Source: an uncultured Pseudanabaenaceae cyanobacterium
GTDB lineage: Bacteria > Cyanobacteriota > Cyanobacteriia > PCC-9006 > JAAUQQ01
NCBI GenBank assembly: GCA_937949725.1
Contig: CALECT010000079.1
Location: 1-64,000, forward strand
Direction of reading: 5' to 3'
DNA length: 64,000 nucleotides
Notes under the pieces: model-generated
Databases searched by the model: none
Seen by the model: the letters and a program-made list of their open reading frames with translations, nothing else
Told to the model about the DNA's origin: nothing
Program-made: the position numbers and the translations under genes
Shown: positions 62,132 to 64,000 of the stretch, in pieces
Numbering within the stretch: the stretch's first letter is position 1
Layout of the letters: each line of letters opens with the position of its first letter

Positions 62132-64000
62132 TCACAGTGGATAAATCATTGGAGTGAGCCACACGGTAATTACTCCGAAAATCAGGCTTAGTGGCAAACC
62201 AATTCTTCCAAAATCTGTAAATCGATAGCCCCCAGGTCCATAAACCATCAGGTTGGTTTGGTAACCAATAGGGGTAATGAAACTAGCAGAAGCAGCAAGC
62301 ATAATCGCAATAACAAAGGGCATGAAGTTGATGCCTAGGATTTCAGATATTGCCAGTCCTACGGGAAACATCAGTGCAGCAGCAGCATTATTGGTAATCA
62401 TTTCAGTTAGTAGCGCCGTTGCAAGATAAACAGCTGCCAAGGCAAATCTTGGGCTGGTTCCCGCGTGGTGAAGCAAGACGTTAGCAAGAACTGTTGCCGC
62501 GCCACTAACTTCCAATGCTTTGCCAATTCCTAAAGCCGCAGCCGTAATCAGCAGCACTCGCCATTCAATCGTTTGTAATAAGCGATCTGTTGCGCAACAG
62601 CCTGTAATCAGCATCAAAATGGCTGCTGCGAAAGCAGCTTTCAAAAGCCCCAAACCACCCAGCGTTGCAGCAATCACCATAGCAACCAAAAGGATGATCG
62701 CCACAGGTGCTCTTTCATGACGCAACGGTTCAGAATTGGGAACACTACTCACTAAGTAAAAGTCTTTGGAGAGTCGCTGCTGATCAACAAACTTTGCAGG
62801 AGCTTCCAAAATCAAAGCATCCCCTGGTTGCAGCTGGATATCGCCAATTTTGCCAGCTAAGCGCTCGCCATTTCGAGACACTGCAACCACAACGGCACCA
62901 TAGCGACGACGAAAAGCTCCTTCTCGAATTGTCTTACCCAGAATGGGACAAGTATTGGAAACTACAGCTTCGATCATACAACGCTCGGTCCGAGGCACAT
63001 TGAGCTTAAAAACCTGATTTGTTGCTGGTAACAGTCCTTTAATGCGCTGTAAATCAACCACCGAATCAACCACCCCAACGAAAATGAGCTGATCATTTGG
63101 TCTTAATTTCTCCTGAGGGCTGACCGCTGGTAGCAAACTGCCATCTCGAGAAATTTCTGCCAGAAACAAATTGGGTAAATGTCTTAACCCAGCTTGCTCA
63201 ATTGTCTTACCCGACAGCGGACTATCGGATGCAACCAACATTTCCACAGTGTACTGGCGAGCATCATCGCTCTCTCGAATTGCAGGTTTACGACTAGGCA
63301 AAAGCCAGCGCTGAGCAATAAGCAGATAGACTAATCCGACTAAAACACAAGGTAGGCTAACTCGGGTGATGTCAAATAGGCCTAATCCAGGATGATTCGT
63401 CGAAGCGATCAGCATCCCATTGACAACTAAGTTTGTACTCGTCCCCAATAACGTTAAAACACCGCCGAAAATTGCAGCATAACTAAGGGGAATCATTAGC
63501 TTGGAGGGACTCAAACGCAGTTTGTAAGCCCAATCGCTAACAATTGGGATGAACATTGCAACGACCGGAATATTATTCAAAAATGCACTCATTCCAATAA
63601 CTGGCAACATGAGGCGCAACAAAGCAGTATGAAGACCTTTAGGGTGACCTAAAACTTGAAGTGAGAGCCAAGCTAGCCCTCCAGATTGCTGAAGTCCAGA
63701 CACAATGACGTACATTACGCCAATAGTTACGACACCTGTATTACTAAAGCCAGCTAGAGCAATTTCTGTCGACAGAACACCACTAATTAAGAGGGTGCCA
63801 AGCCCTGTCAGAAAAATCAGCTCTGTCGGTAGCCGAGTCACCAGACTCAGTGCAAATGCACAGCCTGCGACTCCTAGGGAAAACCAGCCTTGCCAACTTA
63901 ATTCACTCAGCAGTGACCAATCTTCGATTGCAAAGTAGCCAAGTAAGACAGCAGCACAAAGCAAAGCAAAGACAGAACGACGTATTAACCATCGTCTGAT
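62132..64000 (-). CDS. SLC13/DASS-type anion permease with TrkA-C domains (5' end beyond window)
   Basis: At least 610 residues are visible, with the frame open to the window edge. Its true start therefore lies beyond 64000, although TTG 63964 is possible. The protein has about ten or more membrane spans split by a central soluble region (about 205-400) with two TrkA-C-like domains, as in SLC13 permeases annotated as sulfate or citrate transporters. Signature membrane segments include FLNNIPVVAMFIPIVSDW, EMITNNAAAALMFPVGLAI and ITPIGYQTNLMVYGPGGY. The presence of cysC on the same strand downstream supports sulfate uptake, but the substrate is inferred. Confidence 0.85.
   Translation of the reverse strand: MRRWLIRRSVFALLCAAVLLGYFAIEDWSLLSELSWQGWFSLGVAGCAFALSLVTRLPTELIFLTGLGTLLISGVLSTEIALAGFSNTGVVTIGVMYVIVSGLQQSGGLAWLSLQVLGHPKGLHTALLRLMLPVIGMSAFLNNIPVVAMFIPIVSDWAYKLRLSPSKLMIPLSYAAIFGGVLTLLGTSTNLVVNGMLIASTNHPGLGLFDITRVSLPCVLVGLVYLLIAQRWLLPSRKPAIRESDDARQYTVEMLVASDSPLSGKTIEQAGLRHLPNLFLAEISRDGSLLPAVSPQEKLRPNDQLIFVGVVDSVVDLQRIKGLLPATNQVFKLNVPRTERCMIEAVVSNTCPILGKTIREGAFRRRYGAVVVAVSRNGERLAGKIGDIQLQPGDALILEAPAKFVDQQRLSKDFYLVSSVPNSEPLRHERAPVAIILLVAMVIAATLGGLGLLKAAFAAAILMLITGCCATDRLLQTIEWRVLLITAAALGIGKALEVSGAATVLANVLLHHAGTSPRFALAAVYLATALLTEMITNNAAAALMFPVGLAISEILGINFMPFVIAIMLAASASFITPIGYQTNLMVYGPGGYRFTDFGRIGLPLSLIFGVITVWLTPMIYPL

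Noticed and set aside
1..64000. tRNA, rRNA or riboswitch genes
   Set aside because: I scanned intergenic regions for T-loop (GGTTCGAATC-like) and obvious structured motifs and found none; a covariance search would be needed to exclude them.

Overview
The window reads as a chromosomal segment of a cyanobacterium. The evidence is the many HIP1 palindromes (GCGATCGC) in both flanks, a CYP120-like P450, a GUN4-like protein, an NrtR/Nudix regulator, a fasciclin-domain secreted protein and a typical cyanobacterial Wzx/Wzy/Wzc exopolysaccharide locus. The species cannot be named from the sequence. I see no rRNA, tRNA or CRISPR array, and no intact insertion sequence.

Left part (about 0-20.6 kb) is mixed housekeeping and accessory DNA: a GHKL ATPase, a P450 next to a Crp/Fnr regulator, a secreted FAS1 protein with an elastin-like VPG/VPS repeat, GlmM, a YihY/BrkB membrane protein overlapped tail to tail by a small unlisted membrane protein, a lytic transglycosylase, an exported GUN4-like protein, a family 2 glycosyltransferase and an Mrr-like nuclease. 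An NAD/ADP-ribose group follows: a cysteine hydrolase, an ADP-ribosylglycohydrolase and a divergent NrtR, with two matched GTGT-N7-ACAC palindromes between the last two. A degenerate copy of the 3' end of the hydrolase gene lies about 1.2 kb away from it, and the two copies bracket a DUF4375 gene.

Centre-left (20.6-31.6 kb) is a minus-strand RiPP cluster of lasso-peptide type. It has two nucleotidyltransferase-family proteins, a PqqD/RRE protein (B1), a transglutaminase-like leader peptidase (B2), an asparagine-synthetase-like cyclase (C), three precursor peptides, an HPr-kinase-like protein and an ABC exporter. The gene set resembles the kinase/nucleotidyltransferase class of lasso clusters (paeninodin and pseudomycoidin types). 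The precursors do not fit the lasso rules, however: they have a lasso leader motif but a long hydrophobic core without an obvious ring. This is the best candidate here for undescribed chemistry.

Centre-right (31.8-56.9 kb) is a large minus-strand exopolysaccharide locus with lower GC and very few HIP1 sites. It runs from the Wzc-type tyrosine autokinase through flippase, polymerase, glycosyltransferases, methyltransferases, epimerases and two sulfotransferases to a WecA-like initiating transferase and a membrane nucleotide-sugar dehydratase. A dual-specificity phosphatase lies convergent to Wzc. Right of it (57.6-64 kb) come a secreted protein, NagB, then CysQ (PAP phosphatase), CysC (APS kinase) and a SLC13-type permease cut by the window edge. 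Sulfate uptake, PAPS formation, sulfotransfer and PAP removal therefore lie close together, which suggests a sulfated polysaccharide.
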